A stretch of 35,358 bases of DNA, taken from positions 1 to 35,358 of the forward strand of contig JAKSBP010000186.1 of assembly GCA_022361035.1 (NCBI GenBank), given 5' to 3'. This DNA is from Clostridia bacterium. Its GTDB lineage: Bacteria; Bacillota; Clostridia; Peptostreptococcales; Caminicellaceae. Under the pieces are notes generated by a model, which was given only the letters and a program-made list of their open reading frames with translations, did no database searches and was not told the DNA's origin. Both the position numbers and the translations under genes were made by a program. Below, piece by piece: positions 33,349 to 35,358 of this stretch. Within the stretch, counting starts at the first letter, position 1; every line of letters begins with the position of its first letter.

Positions 33349-34452
33349 CTAAACTATTTTTTTAGCCTCTAACTTTTCTTCATCTTTCAGTTTATTTTTT
33401 AATGCCTTCTTGATTTTATAGTAATTTTTATCCCCTTGAGAAAAGGGACATACCTTTATACATATACTACAACCGAGGGTTTTATTAAATTGTGGATAGC
33501 ATTTCAAGCGATCAATACAAGTCCTTGTTTGGTAAATTCCCGGGACATTTTCAATGGCCGGTTGTTTTTCAGAATAAATTGCTTGGGTAGGACAAGCTTT
33601 TTCACACTTTCTACACTTTTTACAAAAATCCTCAATCCAAAGGTGTTCATGATTATCGGTAAATTGAAAGAGCTTATCTTCCACAAAAATTGGTGCAATA
33701 CGCTGTAGTTGACCATACTGGGGCGTGATTAATAAACCATTGTGCCCTTGCCAACCCATCCCTGCCTTAGCTGCTAGGGGAGATGTATCCACCAATCCCC
33801 CTAAAGGATGATTACTTTGGCATCTTATACCATACTTATTTCTCAGCCATCTTGCGATGTCATTGACTGCCAAGCCCAGGGACGCATAAACACCTATTAC
33901 TTCCTCCCCCGCACTAAGCTTAGGTGCTTTATTAATTTGTTCTCGGTCCATTTCTTGAATACAAACAAGTGCAAATTTGAATAGTACAGCCTTTCCCTTA
34001 AAAATCAACTGATTTGGCAATTCAGTAAAGCCTATGATTACCTTCCACTTATCCCAAGCATAATCTGTTAATTCTCTCCACAATTCCTCATTTGGATAAT
34101 TTTTAATTAAAGGACTTTCACTCCTTGTTAATTTTTCCGTTTTTTCGAATTCATCAAGATATTCATTCGTATCTGTAAAACACTCTTTTTTTCCACGGGT
34201 AATAGTAGGCATATTTTTAATAAATATTTTTATCATTTTGGGAAAATTTTTAAGTCCTACTGCGAGAATTTTATTTATAATGACTGAAATATATCTAGAG
34301 TTATTTTTAATTTGACCTTGGTATTGGAAATATTCAAAACCCTCTTGAACAGAATCTTTATGAAACATTTGGACTTGATTAGGATATTTTATTACACGAT
34401 TAAGATACTCTCTTTCATTCCTATCTAAAATAGCCGACATCTTTTTTCCCAT
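33349..34452 (-). CDS. QueG-like double [4Fe-4S] protein (epoxyqueuosine reductase/reductive dehalogenase-related)
   Basis: The 367-residue protein has a central segment typical of the QueG family (AAKAGMGWQGHNGLLITPQYG) followed by two ferredoxin-type clusters: C-x2-C-x2-C-x3-CP (FCKKCRKCEKACP) and C...CSICIKVCP. QueG-type enzymes use cobalamin and the two clusters for reductive deoxygenation. This protein has an extra N-terminal region of about 150 residues and lacks the HEAT-repeat C-terminus seen in some QueG proteins, so it is probably a paralog with another reductive substrate rather than the tRNA enzyme. AAAGGAGG before the ATG supports the start. It lies 19 bases downstream of the TetR gene and is likely under its control. 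Confidence 0.8.
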   Translation of the reverse strand: MGKKMSAILDRNEREYLNRVIKYPNQVQMFHKDSVQEGFEYFQYQGQIKNNSRYISVIINKILAVGLKNFPKMIKIFIKNMPTITRGKKECFTDTNEYLDEFEKTEKLTRSESPLIKNYPNEELWRELTDYAWDKWKVIIGFTELPNQLIFKGKAVLFKFALVCIQEMDREQINKAPKLSAGEEVIGVYASLGLAVNDIARWLRNKYGIRCQSNHPLGGLVDTSPLAAKAGMGWQGHNGLLITPQYGQLQRIAPIFVEDKLFQFTDNHEHLWIEDFCKKCRKCEKACPTQAIYSEKQPAIENVPGIYQTRTCIDRLKCYPQFNKTLGCSICIKVCPFSQGDKNYYKIKKALKNKLKDEEKLEAKKIV

Positions 34453-34471
34453 TCTACTTACCTCCTTTAAT

Positions 34472-35029
34472 CTATATTAATATACTTCTACATATAGATT
34501 CAGCCATATCCTCTATTGAATTAGATTTTAAAGGGTTTAGACCTTTAATATGCAATCTCGCTAACTCAATAGCAACACGACCAGTCATTGCATAAATACT
34601 TTCTATAGGTAAATCCTTTAGTTCACCCTTCATAATACTTTCCTCATTTTTTTTCGATAGCATTTCTAAAAATTCTCGTCTTGCTGTAGAGATACAATCT
34701 TTAAAATATGGGGAATTTTGATATATCTCAATGAATACCATTTTTTTATAGTTTTGAATGCAAAAATTATAAGCACTTATCCAGATTTGCTTATAGCAAT
34801 CAAGTATAGATAAATTCAAAGGATTGTCTTTATTTATTTCTCTAGCAAAATCCTCTTCCACATTTTTATATAATTGATGGATTATTTCATCCTTAGAGTT
34901 AAAGTAATGATAGATAATTCCTGGACTAATATTGGCTCTTTTTGAAATTTTAGATATAGTCGTTCCTATTAGGCCAAATTCATTTACAAGCTCAAGGGTA
35001 GTTTTAAAAATAATTTCCTTTTTATTCAT
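34472..35029 (-). CDS. TetR-family transcriptional regulator
   Basis: The 185-residue protein has the TetR N-terminal helix-turn-helix (GTTISKISKRANISPGIIYHYFNSKDEII) and a divergent ligand-binding domain. An upstream TTG at 35032 could also start translation, but the ATG at 35029 with AGGTGA upstream is preferred. It is co-transcribed with the QueG-like gene and the promoter overlaps a palindrome (35047-35068), so it very probably represses its own operon. The inducer is unknown. Confidence 0.92.
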   Translation of the reverse strand: MNKKEIIFKTTLELVNEFGLIGTTISKISKRANISPGIIYHYFNSKDEIIHQLYKNVEEDFAREINKDNPLNLSILDCYKQIWISAYNFCIQNYKKMVFIEIYQNSPYFKDCISTARREFLEMLSKKNEESIMKGELKDLPIESIYAMTGRVAIELARLHIKGLNPLKSNSIEDMAESICRSILI

Positions 35030-35046
35030 CAAGAGTCACCTCACGA

Positions 35047-35095
35047 ATAGATTGAACGTTCACTCTATTTTACTATATCTAAATTATTATGTCAA
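35047..35095 (-). promoter_or_regulatory. Promoter and TetR-type operator
   Basis: The minus strand has TTGACA (35095-35090), a 17-base spacer and TAAAAT (35072-35067). A 22-bp near-perfect palindrome with core TGAACGTTCA (35047-35068) starts at the -10 box and covers the expected transcription start, the usual place for an autorepressing TetR operator. Confidence 0.85.
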
Positions 35096-35183
35096 CACCC
35101 TTCAAAAAAACCTTTTCCTTAATATCATTTAAAGTTTTATGAAATTATTAATATGATTCTTGTCTTTACCATTTTTATAACAT

Positions 35184-35218
35184 AGAAAACTACCTTTTTA
35201 TTATTAAGGTAGTTTTCT
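35184..35218. terminator. Bidirectional terminator-like hairpin
   Basis: A perfect 13-bp stem (AGAAAACTACCTT / AAGGTAGTTTTCT) with a 9-base loop. The A/T tracts suit termination in either direction. No gene is visible to its right within the window, so it may end a gene beyond the edge. Confidence 0.55.
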
Positions 35219-35256
35219 CAGATTGTTAACAAAGTTAACAAGATGATAGGCTTTAA

Positions 35257-35358
35257 CAAACTTCCAAGTTCAAGGCACGCTAAAATCGAGGAGCGGAGCT
35301 TGCTCTACTGCAAGGGAGCACCGGAGATTTTAGCAGTAACGCAGAAATTGGGAGTTTG
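35257..35358. repeat. GC-richer nested inverted-repeat element at the right edge
   Basis: Outer arms CAAACTTCCAAGTT (35257-35270) and AAATTGGGAGTTTG (35345-35358) are imperfect inverted repeats. Inner arms GCTAAAATC (35279-35287) and GATTTTAGC (35326-35334) are perfect, and the centre is GC-rich (GGAGCGGAGCTTGCTC). The composition contrasts with the AT-rich surroundings. It looks like a dispersed structured repeat or the end of a mobile element cut by the window edge; no frame is seen in it. Confidence 0.55.

Noticed and set aside
33349..34452. Naming the gene queG
   Set aside because: The cluster motifs agree, but the N-terminal extension and TetR control make a different substrate likely.
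1..35358. CRISPR arrays, tRNA or rRNA genes, and transposase genes
   Set aside because: No regularly spaced repeats, tRNA-like folds, rRNA signatures or transposase motifs were seen on either strand.

Overview
The window is AT-rich Firmicute DNA with strong Shine-Dalgarno sites (AAGGAGG type). It has many radical SAM and iron-sulfur proteins and a sigma-54 catabolic operon, which suggests an anaerobic member of the Clostridia. That assignment is an inference; no rRNA or tRNA gene was seen.

Positions 474-27339 form a biosynthetic gene cluster of two main divergent arms that I cannot match to a known product. The left arm (minus strand, 14513 down to 3989) encodes a GSA-type aminotransferase, an acyl-activating ligase, an acyl carrier protein (ACP), a second class III aminotransferase, a B12-binding radical SAM enzyme, an O-carbamoyltransferase, a methyltransferase and a SPASM radical SAM enzyme, ending in a terminator near 3898-3937. 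A second minus-strand unit (3561 to 474) encodes a BpsA-like branched-polyamine synthase with an extra zinc ribbon, a GNAT acetyltransferase, an FkbH-like glyceryl transferase and another ACP. The right arm (plus strand, 15377-27339) encodes a methyltransferase, a decayed polyketide synthase, an StsC/BtrS-type sugar aminotransferase, a TIM-barrel isomerase, a PIG-L deacetylase, a radical SAM/SPASM-like enzyme, a B12-binding radical SAM enzyme, a family 2 glycosyltransferase, a BtrH-type acyltransferase, a type II thioesterase and a third B12-binding radical SAM enzyme, ending in a strong terminator.

The gene set resembles butirosin-type logic: an acyl group is built on a free-standing ACP and passed by a BtrH-like enzyme to an amine. 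Here that logic is combined with amino-sugar or aminocyclitol chemistry, carbamoylation, five radical SAM enzymes and a polyamine synthase. My working hypothesis is an acylated, carbamoylated aminosugar-polyamine hybrid. The cluster has no visible exporter, cluster regulator or phosphopantetheinyl transferase.

The arms appear to be driven by an unusual palindromic promoter at 14882-14940. Two near-consensus sigma-A promoters face each other with overlapping -10 boxes, so the arms may be expressed in a mutually exclusive or balanced way. Between 16251 and 16874 lies a shredded polyketide synthase with recognisable acyltransferase, linker and ACP pieces.

Positions 27498-32994 (minus strand) hold a separate catabolic module: a PAS sigma-54 activator, a membrane transporter and two M20-family amidohydrolases (an N-carbamoylase/allantoate type and an N-acyl amino acid type). 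A -24/-12 promoter precedes the transporter, and a probable enhancer palindrome lies inside the 3' end of the activator gene. Positions 33349-35029 hold a QueG-like double [4Fe-4S] protein and a TetR regulator with a clear operator and promoter. The right edge (35257-35358) is a GC-richer inverted-repeat element.
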